Shown: positions 1-11,294 of the stretch, piece after piece
Position numbering within the stretch: position 1 is the stretch's first letter
How the letters are laid out: every line of letters starts with the position of its first letter
Assembly: GCA_963971225.1 (NCBI GenBank)
Contig: OZ020270.1
Coordinates: forward strand, 75,780,432-75,844,431
Length of the DNA stretch: 64,000 nucleotides
Reading direction: 5' to 3'
From: Melieria omissa
Lineage: Eukaryota > Arthropoda > Insecta > Diptera > Ulidiidae
Notes under the pieces: model-generated
Databases searched by the model: none
Told to the model about the DNA's origin: nothing
Seen by the model: the letters and a program-made list of their open reading frames with translations, nothing else
Position numbers and translations under genes: made by a program

Positions 1-82
1 TATAGTCCGATATGGCAAGGTTCGCGAGAAATAGGCTGTGCGAGAATGGTCGAACATTTTCCAATTGGAAGTTGCAAGAAAC
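1..82 (+). repeat. Fragment of a gypsy-type LTR
   Basis: These bases recur almost unchanged at about 840-921 inside the downstream LTR (shared start TATAGTCCGATATGGCAAGG, shared end AAGTTGCAAGAAAC). Here the LTR piece runs straight into integrase-coding sequence at about 83, so the 5' LTR and most of the internal region were lost by a deletion joining LTR to pol. The rest of the element lies upstream of the window or is gone. Confidence 0.75.
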
Positions 83-729
83 GGCAGAGATTACGGCCGG
101 ACTGGCAGGAGATGGCTGGTGAGAGCCCGATCGCGAAGGCTTACTGGGCACAGTGGCAAAGTCTACGACTGCAGGATGGCTGCCTATACCGCGAGTGGGA
201 GAGCAGGGATGGCAGGACCAGAAAATCCCTAAAAGTGGTCCCGAGAGGCCGAATCGACGATGTCATCGAGGCAAACCATAACGACTCCAGTGGAGGGCAC
301 CTAGGCATCGCAAAAACTGTCGCCAAGATAAGAAGGCGGTTCTATTGGGTAGGATGCCAGGAGTCTGTCGCTGAGTTGATCAGAGGTTGTAATTGGTGTT
401 CGGCTGCGAAAGGGCCGAGGAGATCGCGGAGCCGCACTCAACAAGTCGAAAGCAGGTTGACAGCGAGCTATGGTCTACGGGCTAACCCAGAAGGATTCCA
501 AGAAGGCGATCTGGTAATGCTTTACAACCCGCAGCGGAGGAAAGGTTTGTCTTCAAAACATCCAACATCATGGGAAGGACCGTACAAAGTCGTGACCAGG
601 ATTAATGACGTGGTGTACAGAGTTCAACGCTGCGGCAACAGAAACGCCAGGTTGAAAGTAGTCCATTTGGAGCGCCTGGCGTCTTACTCCGGCGGAGCCT
701 CGGTACTTGTTCGGGACGAACAAGTCTAA
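83..729 (+). pseudogene. Gypsy-type pol remnant: integrase ends without catalytic core
   Basis: The open frame carries an integrase zinc-binding region (SGGHLGIAKTVAKIRRRFYW followed by a C-x2-C pair, about residues 83-118 counted from 46) and then jumps to the C-terminal integrase tail with GDLVMLYNPQRRKG and SWEGPYKVV, typical of the mdg1/412 group of Ty3/gypsy elements. The roughly 150-residue D,D-35-E core between them is missing without breaking the frame, so this copy cannot integrate DNA. It is followed within about 10 bases by the 3' LTR, as expected for pol. The open frame starts inside LTR sequence at 46, which is not a natural start. Not a host gene. Confidence 0.8.
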
Positions 730-942
730 GTGATGGGCAGTGAAACGAAAAGGCACTCTGTGCTGTGCATGAACGCTTTTGCAAGCATACTTTTAGGCAT
801 GCACTTTGAAGTACGGCAAACTGGTATAATTCGCTTGGTATAGTCCGATATGGCAAGGTTCGCGAGAAATGCGCTGTGCAAGAATGGTCGAGCATTTTCC
901 AATTGGAAGTTGCAAGAAACTTCGGCGCGATAAGAAAACTGG

Positions 943-948
943 TATAAA
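943..948 (+). promoter_or_regulatory. TATA box of the gypsy-type LTR
   Basis: TATAAA in GGTATAAAAGCAGCAGTG. It lies mid-LTR with an Inr-like GCAGTG about 20-30 bases downstream, as expected for the U3/R boundary of an insect LTR. Promoter function is inferred from position only. Confidence 0.5.
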
Positions 949-1044
949 AGCAGCAGTGTGCAGCGCAGTGAGTCGAGTCTGTGTTAAGCAAACAATGGGG
1001 AAACATGCAATAGTAGTATGCGATTGTTAGTTTTGACTACGTTG

Positions 1045-3061
1045 CACACTGTGTAATTTTGCATATCTAGCGGAACTTTATTCAAAAATTCGAATGTCAA
1101 AAAAAAAAAAATTTAATAATTCAAAATTAGCTAACACATTGAGGGATTCGATTCTCGTAGTATTTTCTGTTTGGCAAAATCACATCGCGAACGATCATCT
1201 TGAATGTGCAGCTATTTGTATAAAAGAAAATTGTTGAAATTTGTGAGTCACTTGTGATTTAGATGTAATTCGAGATTATCACGGCGAACGCGCATATACA
1301 AACTCTGTTATTAGCTATCAGCACCTTTTTCGCCACCTTATCAGGTAAACTTGAATACCGTTATGTATATTATTAGTGGTTACAGAGCAATTTATTCGGA
1401 CATATAAAAATTTTTCAAATGTTGTGATTTTGCTTTGAGATTACAAAATGTATCCGCGTGTATCCGATTTAAAATGTCTCTTAATAACTGCTTTGGTTCA
1501 TGTTTTTGAAGATTCAGTTAAATTTGGCTGCCCATATTTGCCCCACTCATACAAAGTTTTTTTTTTTGCTTGGTCTCTCCACGCTACCCGCGCGTGTGCG
1601 AAATGTTCAATCTAGCGGAACTAAATTAATAACTCTTGAATGCGTAACGATATCGTCGTGAAATTTTGTACAGATACTGCTGGTGTTTCACCTGAGAACT
1701 GGTATGCATATGGGCATGGTCCGCCTACTTTCAAGTAGGGTTGCCATCTATATATATAAAAGAAAGTGGATGTATGTATGTAAGCGCATCACGCTCAAAC
1801 GGACCGGCCGATTTCCATGAAGTTGTTTTTGTTGAATTACTATTGAGTCAGTTCAGGTTCGTGCGAAAAGAAATTTCCGGAGAATCTATTGGAAAGGTCG
1901 GAAAATCCCTGCCATATTGCCGTGAATTCTGAAAATTTTCAGACGATAACTTTGGAACCATTAGTCAGACATCAAGGAAATTTACTAAGAAGTTACGATT
2001 AAGTCATGTCCTTCGACAGGGCGAGTTGGGCGAGTATTGGACGAGGGGGCGTGGCACCACCCATACAAGCCAAACCTTAATAATGGAGTATCTTCGAAAT
2101 TGTAAGGTGCACAGCATTGAAATTTAGTATGGCTTCTGCTGTGAGCTATCTGACTGTTGTTTTTTATAATGAAATACGCGCGATGGCGATTCTAAGGCGA
2201 TGCAAATTGACGAAAAAACCAACTAAAGGAAGAGGAGGAGCTACTGATTAACGCAATCGAGGCCCACAAATCAGCAATGTTGCTGCTAAGTTTCAGTAAA
2301 GAAATGGACTGCGCTTGAACAGATTTAAATTATATGGGCGGTGCCACGCCCCCTTATTCAATACTCCCACACTGTTCTCTGCCGAAAGAAAAAATGGTGG
2401 GTTCGTACAAAGTTTCAGTTCAAGTTCAGTGAAATATTTGGGTCACAAAAATGTGCCACGCCCTTTGTCCAACGCCCATTAAATCTTACCAGTAGAATGA
2501 CTCATCTATGGGACGACGCCATACTAAATTTCAATACTGTGCACCTGAAAATTTCGAAGATATTCAATTATTAAGGTTCGGCTTGTATGGATGGTGCCAC
2601 GCCCCCTCGTCCAATGCTCGCCGAATTCGCCCTGTCGAAGGACATGACTTAATAGTAACTTCTTAGTGAATTTCATTGATGTTTGACTAATGGTTCCAAA
2701 GTTATCGTCTGAAAATGTTCAGAATTCACGGCAATATGGCAGGGATTTTCCGACTTTTCCAATAGATTTTCCGGAAATTTCTTTTCGCACGAACCTGAAC
2801 TGACTCAATACTAATTCAACAAAAAAAACTCCATGGAAATCGGCCGGTCGGTTTGAGCGTGATGTGCTTACACACATACATCCACTTTCTTTTATATATA
2901 TAGATGGCAACCCTACTTGAAAGTAGGCGGACCATGCCCATATTCATGCCAGTTCTCAGGTGAAACACCAGCAGTATCTGTACAAAATTTCACCACGATA
3001 TCTTTACGCATTCAAGAGTTATTAATTTAGTTCCGCTAGATTGACCATTTCACACAGTGTG
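1045..3061. mobile_element. Non-autonomous foldback Transib-type element (copy 1), TSD CGTTG
   Basis: It is flanked by CGTTG at 1040-1044 and 3062-3066. The ends are CACACTGTG followed by a shared TCTAGCGGAAC block about 20 bases in. Left of centre a second, inward copy of the right end starts about 1592, so 1600-2000 and 2600-3050 form long inverted arms. No transposase is encoded; short open frames at 1741-1932 and 2719-2910 are mirror images of the arms. The same family recurs, inverted, at 61760-62867, also flanked by CGTTG. Assignment to Transib rests on the 5-bp GC-rich duplication and the CACA(C/G)TG terminus; the ends lack a clear nonamer. Confidence 0.75.
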
Positions 3062-3140
3062 CGTTGCGCTGAATAATTGAAGTTGTTTTATTTTCACACA
3101 CAATCAAACGAACCTGGGAAAACTTGAAATTTTCGTAACA

Positions 3141-4649
3141 ATATCAATTGCGATATTTATTATTACCTCGATATGCATTTCTCCCCGCCTAACTACATCG
3201 AGCAAACAAAAAAGTCATCAAGCACGAACAAAAGTAATCAAGTAACCAACCACAAACCAACCGGGCTTGCCACCCGTCCTCCAATGTGAAGGACAGTACT
3301 CCAATGTGGAGGACAGTCCTCCAAATGACTAAAATGTCCTCCGTCCTTCAAACAGGGTAAAATGTCCTCTACGAACACGCAAAATGTTGATTTTACTATG
3401 TCCTTTGTTAACGAACACGAAATGCATCATAATAAGCTGAGATGAGTTTAACGATGTTTCGTGTAAAAGCAGCCTTAATTAATTGATATTCATTTCTTCA
3501 TTTAGTACTGTTAGTACTAATCTGAGTTGAATTTTATTTTTTTCTAACAACTTTCATTTTTTTTATCTCAATAGTATTTTTTTATGATCTAATTAAATGC
3601 AATACTTATAATTCTGATTAAAGTAGCAAACAGCAATGACATTATTTATTTAAAAGCAAATAGTCTTTGTGACTTCTTTGCTACTTTGTGGACGTCTGAA
3701 CTCTCTATGGTTCCAGGAATACATTTTTTTATTTGTCCTTAGAATAGATTGAAGTTTTTGGATACATACGAAATTAATAAACTGAATATTTAAGTTTAAA
3801 GAAGAAAAGTGTACACGTTTTTTTAATGGTATATTTTGACATAGTAAAGGAAGAAGAAGCAGAAAAATTAGATAACTTTTCAATTTGACGTTTTATTTCA
3901 ATTTAGATACTTTTTTTTTTTAATTTTGGCTGAAGTAAATGAAGAAATATTCAAATTTTCGGATGCGTAAAAAGTTATGTTTAAGTAATTGTTACATCCA
4001 CAACGATGTGGTTGCTCTCATAGAAAAACCCTCTAAAATTCAAATTAAAAAATTGCTTATGGAATGTTGCTAATATAACCACAAGGAAGCCTAAAACGTA
4101 AAATTTAAAATTTTAACTTTTCCCAGTAAAAATTTGTAGCGAAAGGGTTAAAGACATGTATTTATGTTTTTTAATACTGTAATGTATTACCTGCTGTTAA
4201 CCTTCACTCTGTGCATGGTTTTTACACCCTAATCCCGTGCAATGGGGAACTGAGTTCCCCATTTTTGAACCAGTATAGTTTGTATGGGAATGAGTAAAAT
4301 AACAGTTTTTTGGGAAATAATTATATTATCATTATAGTATGAAGTATTATTAATGTTGTTCTTGTTTGTTTTTTTGTATTAGTATTTTTATGTTATTTAA
4401 TTACACACCGCCTTTGAATCTGTTATTCCACTGGTGAGTGTGCTCGTGATTTAGAACTTGAGTGGTTCAGAGCTTGGATAAGTATTGCATACAAAATGTA
4501 TTGGTATAAATAACGGGGTCATTTATTCCCCAAAGCACAACCAACAGTTTGTGTGCTTTTTTTGGCTATATCTGCCTAATCATACTTGAACTGAGATATC
4601 TGTTTATGTTTTTAGATTCTTGTCATCTACAGCTTTTCAATGATATAAG
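3141..4649. other. Unassigned A+T-rich intronic DNA with a short tandem repeat
   Basis: I recognise no gene here. At about 3277-3326 there are two to three imperfect copies of a roughly 21-bp unit (CTCCAATGTGRAGGACAGT) beside GCTTGCCACCC, which could be the end of a decayed hAT-type element, but no partner end was found. The rest is A+T-rich with no long open frame. Confidence 0.5.
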
Positions 4650-4651
4650 TA

Positions 4652-5258
4652 TAGGGTGTTTTTTTAGAGGTTTGTTTTTCGAATAGAGATAAAACTGGCA
4701 TTTTGTGGTCAAATCTGGCAACTCTAATGTCATTTATGTTCAGTTTGGTTTGCCATTTCATCATGAACAGGTTGACAAAAGAACAACGCTTGCAAATCGT
4801 GCAAATTTATTTCGAAAATAATGGTTCAGTTCGCGAAGTTTACCGCAAGCTCCGTCCATTTTATGGTCGATAATCGTCCATCAGAGCAATTAATTCGGTT
4901 AACCATGGGTCGTTTTCGCACTACGTTTACTCTATGTGATAATACGCATCCGCAGAGACGTCGAACAGTGCGCACCGAAGAAACAAATGCCGCTGTAGAG
5001 CAAAATGTTGAAGAGGACCCGAATGAATCGATTCGCCACCGTGCACAGCAATTGGAGCTTTGTCCATCAACTTTAAAAATTGGACCTGTAGAATTGGCTT
5101 TATTCGAGCCAGCCGCGGCGGCCACATGCCCGAAATCATATTTAAACATTAATGGCATAAAATTATCCTTCCAATAAAGCCAAATTGATGGACATTAAAA
5201 CGATTTTCTTGTGTTTTATTTCAATTCGAAGTTCTATACCTCTAAAAAAAACACCCTA
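4652..5258 (+). mobile_element. Internally deleted mariner element, TSD TA
   Basis: Terminal inverted repeats TAGGGTGTTTTTTTAGAGG and its complement are flanked by TA at 4650-4651 and 5259-5260. At 607 bp it is about half the length of a complete mariner, because the middle of the transposase gene has been deleted. Confidence 0.8.
4763..5176 (+). pseudogene. Mariner transposase relic (N-terminal domain only)
   Basis: From ATG 4763 the frame reads a mariner N-terminal helix-turn-helix region (MNRLTKEQRLQIVQIYFENN), breaks, then continues with RRRTVRTEETNAAVEQNVEE, a typical linker of the second helix-turn-helix. After about LCPSTL it jumps to a short C-terminal tail. The DDD catalytic domain is absent, so it is inactive. 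The coding remnant sits between matching terminal repeats in the expected orientation. Confidence 0.7.
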
Positions 5259-5266
5259 TACATTAA

Positions 5267-5686
5267 GGTGGGTCGCGAAAAAAAATTGGTGTTGTCACCA
5301 CCTAAAAATAAAATTCAGAGTGTTTAATGACTATTTGGAAAATATTGCGATTCTGAGGTAAGCCAATTGTGAGCGGGTTTGCTTCAAAAATACCTCTAAT
5401 TATCATGTTAACTCAATAAATTAACAAAAAAAATTTTTACAAAATATGTGCAATCCAAGAACTCCTGAAGGTTTATCTAACCAAAAAAAATTATTCGAAA
5501 ATGTCCAACAACAAAAAAGTTACACCCAAAAAACATGATAATTAGAGGTATTTTTGAAGCAAAACCGCTCACAATTGGCTTACCTCAGAATCGCAATATT
5601 TTCCAAATAGTCATTAAACACTCTGAATTTTATTTTTAGGTGGTGACTGAAACGTGATTTTTATTTTGTATGGAGTGCGACCCATC
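5267..5686. mobile_element. Palindromic TTAA-flanked MITE
   Basis: TTAA at 5263-5266 and 5687-5690 flank ends GGTGGGTCGC and GCGACCCATC. Almost the whole 420 bp is an inverted repeat (for example AATTATCATGTTAAC on the left, AACATGATAATTAGAGG on the right) with a short loop near 5480. TTAA duplication suggests mobilisation by a piggyBac-type transposase. No coding capacity. Confidence 0.7.
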
Positions 5687-5727
5687 TTAATATACATACA
5701 CATAGCCACACATGCAATTGTGTGTAC

Positions 5728-7037
5728 TAGGGATTGCAATCCCGGGATCGCGAATCCCGTAATCCCGGGATCCCGGACAATTTCAGTCCCGAAAAATCCC
5801 GGGATTGACAAAATCCGATCCCGGGATCGAAACAAAAACAAAAAGCTTACTTTTTGCTTTTGTCACGTTGATTTCAAAAAATGTAACCCTTCTTGGTTGG
5901 TTGGTTAAGTGGCTGCCTCTGTATGAGACACACTTAGGCCTATCGGCCCGTTGTGATACCACAAATTCCACCCGTTTGAAATGTGTATGCAACACTGTTT
6001 TTTCCAACATGTGATACAACACACATTTCAAACGGATGGGGGAAAGGGAGGGAGGGGACCTACAGTTTAACGCCGAATCCGAACGGCGATTGGCAGTTTT
6101 TCTTTCACACTTGGAGGTTTTGCCATTGCCTGCCAAGAGCGCACTTGTGCGATTCTTGTAATTCTCATTTCCTTCATGTGGATAGCGATAGAAGTAGACG
6201 AGTTGTTCACCAGCCCGAGCCAGGAATCGAACCTGGAGCCTTTGGTATGAGAAGCCAGCGCGCTACCCGCTGAGCTATCGAGGCCGACGTAACCCTTCTT
6301 ATTTAACACAAAAAATAAATTGCCCATTGCCTGTGACGTTTGAATAACCGTTAATGCAACAATAGCTCTGTTTGTGTATAACTACTTTTTACAAATTTGT
6401 ACAAACTAGCTCTGTTTTGGTACTTTTCCAGTACAGATTTGCCAGTAACCAAAAACAGAAGTGCAAACAAGCTTACGCTTCCAAAAATGAATCCATTCAA
6501 AAAAGTAAACAACCAGAATTTTCTAAAAACATGCAAGTTTAACTCTTCTTTACACTAGTCTGACTTGTCGCATTCACAATACGCAAGGAAAATGGTGTAA
6601 ATAAGAGGATAAAGAAAGAAAAAGCTAATATAAAACCATCAGCATTTGAGAATTAAAGCTATAGTGAAACTTAAATTATTGATTGTTATTACTCACACCG
6701 AATTTAACTTATTTTGAATGGCCAAAACTTGAAGATTTACACATAATACGATTTGATGTACTTGTATTGAACCAGAGAGATGTCTTATTTAGCAGGTTAG
6801 CCAGGTGATTTGGCAATTAAATGCGTTTTTAAGTTATTAGTCATAAATATTTTGTTCTTAGTTTTAAATTAAGTACACAGAATTGTATTTAATACATAGA
6901 TATAATTTATTTGATCGAAAAAAAGTCTGAACTAGTTCCTTAAAGTAATATATTCAATCCCGAAAAAATCCCGGGATTGTGATTTTCAGTCCCGAAAATC
7001 CCGGGATTGTAAAACAGGTCCGGGATTGCAATCCCTA
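5728..7037. mobile_element. Non-autonomous hAT element, TSD GTGTGTAC
   Basis: An 8-bp duplication GTGTGTAC lies at 5720-5727 and 7038-7045. The ends are TAGGGATTGCAATCCC and its complement. Within about 100 bases of each end the motif AATCCCGGGAT recurs several times in both orientations, the layout of hAT transposase subterminal binding sites. No hAT transposase coding was recognised. A SINE is inserted at 5895-6288. Confidence 0.85.
5895..6288 (-). mobile_element. tRNA-derived SINE (family A), full-length copy
   Basis: A 12-bp duplication GTAACCCTTCTT lies at 5883-5894 and 6289-6300. Read on the minus strand it starts with a tRNA-like head: A box TAGCTCAGCGGGTAGC at about 6259-6277 and B box GGTTCGATTCC at 6223-6233. 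It ends in a short GGTT-type repeat tail at the 5895 side. A second, 5'-truncated copy lies at 51021-51383. The tRNA-like part is SINE head, not a functional tRNA gene. Confidence 0.85.
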
Positions 7038-7172
7038 GTGTGTACATATTGCGAGACATTCGTGCATATATACCTGCAGTGCAAATTTCGAATGTCACAT
7101 TTACACATATACAGGCGGTATATTTTAATGATTACTGTGTAAATAAAAATGTGTGTGTACAAAGGACATTTA

Positions 7173-7707
7173 CAGCCCTATTTTGGCAACCGAAACAATA
7201 GTCACCTCGGTAACAATTGAATACTTGGTAACAATTGTCACTTTTTGGTATTCTGGAGCAAATTCAAAAGCTCAAAAGGTGACAATTGTTTCGAAATTTG
7301 TTACCTCCGTAGGAGCAGGTGACAAGCATACAAAAATTATAAAATTCAAATTTCGTATTCAAATGCGCCTTGAGAAACTGAAAAAAAATGCTTCAGCTGC
7401 TCCTGCGTCGCGACGTGTCGTGCGCTTAAACTTAGGAACTCTAGAAACTAAAAGAATATATACATACATTGTGAAGAAACTCCAAAAAAAAAGACTTGCT
7501 TCGCCAGATTTTCTGCATTTGCCATTTTTTGTTTGTTTATTTTTTTACAGTTTGACAGAAAAAATACAAAAAACAGCTGTTTTCATAGAAAAAAAGCTTT
7601 CACCTCGAGTGGTGAATTGTTTGAACTTTCTTCTTGTCACCATTTTTCCAGAATACGGAAACAATCAAATTCAATTCAATTGTTACGGTAGTGCCAGAAT
7701 AGGGCTG
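7173..7707. mobile_element. Palindromic MITE with TTA duplication (Harbinger-like)
   Basis: TTA at 7170-7172 and 7708-7710 flank ends CAGCCCTATTTTGGCA and TGCCAGAATAGGGCTG. The body is partly palindromic around CAATTGTCAC/GTGACAATTG. A 3-bp TTA/TAA duplication is typical of PIF/Harbinger MITEs. A 257-residue open frame runs through it (7153-7926) but has no recognisable domain and crosses the element end. Confidence 0.55.
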
Positions 7708-7710
7708 TTA

Positions 7711-8079
7711 ATCAAAGTACATGATCAACGCACTGCACACAAGCGATATATAATACACATTATACACACTCCTTTACTGTTACTAAATGTACTACAATAC
7801 CCTACTCCAAAACCACCCACCGCACACGAACGTAATCTCTCACAACCTGTCTACACCATCAACACTGTGTTTTCCCACACTGAAGATAGCACCTATTCAT
7901 TGTTCATTAGTTTGTTAGCACGCTGATTGTATTTATCGATCATCACGTTCTCAATACACTACACGTCCATAGCATAGACCAAAGTTACCATTCAACCTCT
8001 GCTGCCTTCATTCCTTATCCGTACACCCCGTTCTGCCGATCTTGTTCTCCACCACCACTCCGAATTGATGTTACTTATA
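7711..8079. other. Unassigned intronic DNA
   Basis: CA-rich sequence between two small elements. I see no gene, repeat boundary or splice-flanked exon with a recognisable domain. Confidence 0.4.
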
Positions 8080-8081
8080 TA

Positions 8082-8650
8082 CACTATGATCAATAAGTAA
8101 AAAAACAAAATTTTTTTATTCTTCTGGTAAATTTATTTTATCCCCTTCAAAATAAGCCCCATCTGAAGCAATACACATATGCCAACGCTTAATCCAATCG
8201 CCCATGCACTTCTGGTAAGCCGAAGCAGGTATGGCCTTCAGCTCTCGCGTCGCATTTTCTTTTATGACCTCTATGGACTCAAATCTCTTTCCACGAAGCG
8301 GTAACTTGAGTCGGGAGAACAGGAAAAAGTCACATGGTGCCATATCTGGAGAATAGGGAGCCTGATCGATGATATTCACACTGTGTTTGTTCAAATAATC
8401 GCGAATAATGTGTGACAAAATTTCAAACAAATACGTTGATCAACAAAATTATCCATTGTAAAATGCGACGAAGTACAAAAAGTTGACTGACGCTAACAGC
8501 TGCCAAACAAAAACTAATGATGCAATCCCGCTCAAAATGTGACACAGATGTCAGTTAAGGTCCTACCGACCTAAACAAAATTTTTTTACCTGCATCGGCC
8601 AACGGCGGAAAATTTAAAATACACAGTCCCGGTACTTATTGATCATAGTG
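8082..8650 (-). mobile_element. Internally deleted mariner, TSD TA
   Basis: The ends CACTATGATCAATAAGTA and its near complement (TACTTATTGATCATAGTG) are flanked by TA at 8080-8081 and 8651-8652. Only the 3' third of the transposase gene remains. Confidence 0.8.
8116..8430 (-). pseudogene. Mariner transposase C-terminal relic
   Basis: The frame holds the last catalytic block of a mariner transposase (YSPDMAPCDFFLFSRLK, with the third catalytic Asp) and a typical C-terminal tail ending GAYFEGDKINL. The first two catalytic Asp residues and the DNA-binding domain are missing, so it is inactive. It sits in the expected orientation inside the terminal repeats. The open frame begins in the middle of the family's usual protein, not at a natural start. 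Confidence 0.8.
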
Positions 8651-8652
8651 TA

Positions 8653-9482
8653 TACATACAAATTATAAATGACACAATCGAATACTCACTAGACACACTT
8701 ATACACACATACATACATATTAAATACATACCTACACCTTACTTAAAAAAAGTCTTGTAAATGCGACAGCTCGTCAAAAAATTGTATTATAAATTTTAAA
8801 AAGTTAAAGTTAGATGAAATACTAACAGCGCCCTGAAATGTAGTTCGAAATCAAAGTGGTACAAATTTTGATTTTCAAGTATTAACCCATTTTTTACCGC
8901 CCCTAGATCCCTTGGACCGATTTTTAAAAATTTTCATAACACAGTCTGTTTAGAGCCTCCGTATGCCATTTCTGCTTTCAAAACAATTAAAAAAAATTTT
9001 TTTTTTGGGCTGGAGCAGATTTGACTTTTAAGACACGCTGGCAAAATACGTGAGCCAAATTCGGAAAATTACACATTTTTCAAGTTTAAGTTACTGTTTC
9101 GTTTTAACTACGCGTCGAAAGTAGTTGCAACCAAGGAGAAAATTGAATATAATGCGATTCCCGTGTTTTTAAGGACACCAAAATATTTCAAGTTAGAACA
9201 GGCTTAAAACTTTAGAAAACTGAAAGCTTCATAATTTGTATGTCAACTTTGTTCTTTTGGTAAGCAGTATTAAGTGTTTTATTAAAAACAAAAATTCATT
9301 TTGTATTAAAAAAAAAAATGTTTTAAACCCTTAAAAAATGTAGTCGTGTTTATACCAGTTTTACACTAAGTTAAACCCTAAAATTCGGAAATAGTTGTTC
9401 GCAGTTTGAAAGCGAATGAATGTAGCTTTCCGATAATGTAAAAATATTTAATATGCGTTAGAAACTGTTATTTTTAGACCCA
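8653..9482. other. Unassigned intronic DNA
   Basis: A+T-rich, with poly-A/T runs near 9000 and 9310. No recognisable coding or paired element ends. Confidence 0.4.
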
Positions 9483-9494
9483 GTCAATTAATAA

Positions 9495-9616
9495 TTAATT
9501 AATTAATTGATTGGCACGACAGCCCGCTTACGCGAGACTAAGGCCTAGCTTCCCGCAACCACCCGTGTTGTGCGTGTGAATTTTGTACGCGGGTGGAAGG
9601 GACCTACAGTTTTTAT
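9495..9616 (-). mobile_element. 5'-truncated SINE (family B)
   Basis: A 12-bp duplication GTCAATTAATAA lies at 9483-9494 and 9617-9628. The body (ATTGGCACGACAGCCCGC ... GGAAGGGACCTACAG) matches the 3' part of the longer family B copy at about 62201-62522. The tRNA-like head is absent, consistent with incomplete reverse transcription. Confidence 0.85.
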
Positions 9617-9634
9617 GTCAATTAATAACATATA

Positions 9635-11294
9635 CACTAGTCAGAATAAGTTTGCGTACAAGGGGTACGTAGTTTTTTCATATGAAAAATAAATCACTTA
9701 AAGTAATTTTTCAAAAACAAAATATTTTTTATTTTTTCCGTAAACTTAGTTCATTTATTCCATTAAGATAATAATAACAAAAACTTGACCAAACTGTAAA
9801 AGGAGGGCCAAAAACAAAATATGTTATGAATTCACCTCAGAAAAAGTTTGCGTACAAGATGAGATTATGTAGTTAAAATTCAATTGAAACTAAGTTTTGT
9901 CCAAAAATCAATAACTTTGTGAATTTTCTTTTCTCGCTTGAACTCCCTGCAGAAGTTTTGGCGCAAATTTTTTAAATTCGGTGTTTTTTCAGCGGTTATT
10001 TTGTTATATCCTTGAATTGTTGTATTGGTTAACTATATCTTAGAAGATGGAGTGTTGTTGGGCTCAGGGTTTAACTGAACCCCTTATATACTCAATTAGA
10101 TGCACGGTAGGTGACTAGGGAGGGACTTTTGCAACTTTGTTGAGCCAGTTAATAGCAAACATAGCTTCGCATCGTATGCATTGCGCGCTAAGGTTGAAAA
10201 GATATGTTGGAATCTGATCCAAAGTTTTAAAACCTTGGCTTACATAAGCTTTTAGAATATGTAAATAACCCCCCGGAAGCATTTCTGAATAAAACAACAC
10301 AGCCTGCTCACTCCTTTTCCTGACATGCAGCCCCATACCATATCTCCACATATGCTATGCTTCACTGTTAATTTCAAATTTTTGTTATTAACAGGATCCT
10401 GTTCAAATTAGTTGATGCCTTTTAATGCCAAATATGCCAAACCATTATCAGATAATAATGAAAGGTCCCACTTTCTATAGATAACAACATTTCGTCCCGG
10501 AAATCCGGTTTTTTAGACTCCTTGATGGACTCTTTTACGAAAGCAATTCTGTGCTCCTTGTAAGTAAGCTAAATATGGGCTTCTTACATGCTGTTATGTA
10601 GGGGAAGTATGTTTTTTTCAGAACTTTTCTTATAAAGTCACTGCTAATGGGGTTTATAAAATATTTCTGTACATTCCTGAAGATATTGGATGCAACTAGC
10701 CTTAGATTGTGATGCACTGATCGCAAACAATCGAATCCTCTTGCTCGGGTAACTTAAGAAAATGGTCAGATCGTAGTAACCAAACAAGATTTTCTGGTTT
10801 TTTTTTAGATTTAAGATGGCTTTTTGAAATGATGAATGTGCTCTCCCAAAAGTTTCCCTAATTTCATGAAATTTTTTGTCAATTTTGAAAAGTTTTTGTA
10901 AGATTATTCTTTATCCATTTTTAATATTTTTCTGTTGAATTCTATTGCTTTCTATAAAATTTCAAGCACATATACGGTTCCAAATAACTTACAAGTCCGT
11001 TTACTGTTCAATGGAATACAATTTTTCCAAAAAAAATAAAGAGCATAACCGGAAGTTCCCGTTATTAGTTTTGTACGCAAACTTATTCTGCACCGTTTTG
11101 TGAGTATATTGTCAATAAATACGAATACATGGAAAATTATTATTTTAATTCATCTAAAACAGAACAAAAAGTGCAGTTAAGGCATATATGAATAATGTGG
11201 ATACGTTTTTATAAACAGAGAACCCATTTTTGAGGTCAAAATTAATCATAAAATATTTTTGACTTGCCTGTACGCAAACTTATTCTGACTAGTG
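9635..11294 (-). mobile_element. Decayed Tc1-like element with IR/DR ends, TSD TA
   Basis: The ends CACTAGTCAGAATAAGTTTG and complement are flanked by TA at 9633-9634 and 11295-11296. Each end carries a second internal copy of the core AAGTTTGCGTACAAG (about 9846 on the left, complement about 11073 on the right), the IR/DR arrangement in which a transposase binds two sites per end. It abuts the SINE fragment at 9495-9616. Confidence 0.8.
10115..10351 (-). pseudogene. Tc1-like transposase relic
   Basis: The minus-strand frame retains the block before the second catalytic Asp of Tc1 transposases (W-x-Y-G-M, then LHILKAYVSQGFKTL), followed by degenerate sequence. Stops and frameshifts surround it. 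It is inactive, and is assigned from the order of residues plus its location inside Tc1-type ends. Confidence 0.55.

Larger units (their letters stand above)
740..3140 (+). mobile_element. 3' LTR of the gypsy-type remnant, split by a Transib-type insertion
   Basis: LTR sequence begins about 740, just after the pol stop and a GGGCAGTG purine stretch. It is interrupted at 1045-3061 and resumes at 3067 (GCGCTGAATAATTGAAG), probably ending at CGTAACA about 3140. The outer start and end are estimated from the usual TG...CA rule because no complete second LTR is present to compare. The block at 840-921 is shared with 1-82. Confidence 0.55.

Noticed and set aside
1741..2910. Mirror-image 63-residue open frames at 1741-1932 and 2719-2910
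   Set aside because: They exist only because the foldback arms are inverted copies; no domain, and the similar region at 61930 is not open.
6223..6288. tRNA-like sequence with A and B boxes
   Set aside because: It is the head of a SINE with target duplications; the anticodon stem is degenerate and the unit continues into a SINE body. The same holds for 62446-62522.
7153..7926. 257-residue open frame on the plus strand
   Set aside because: It runs through a palindromic MITE and past its right end, has no domain, low-complexity composition and no splice context. Treated as chance.
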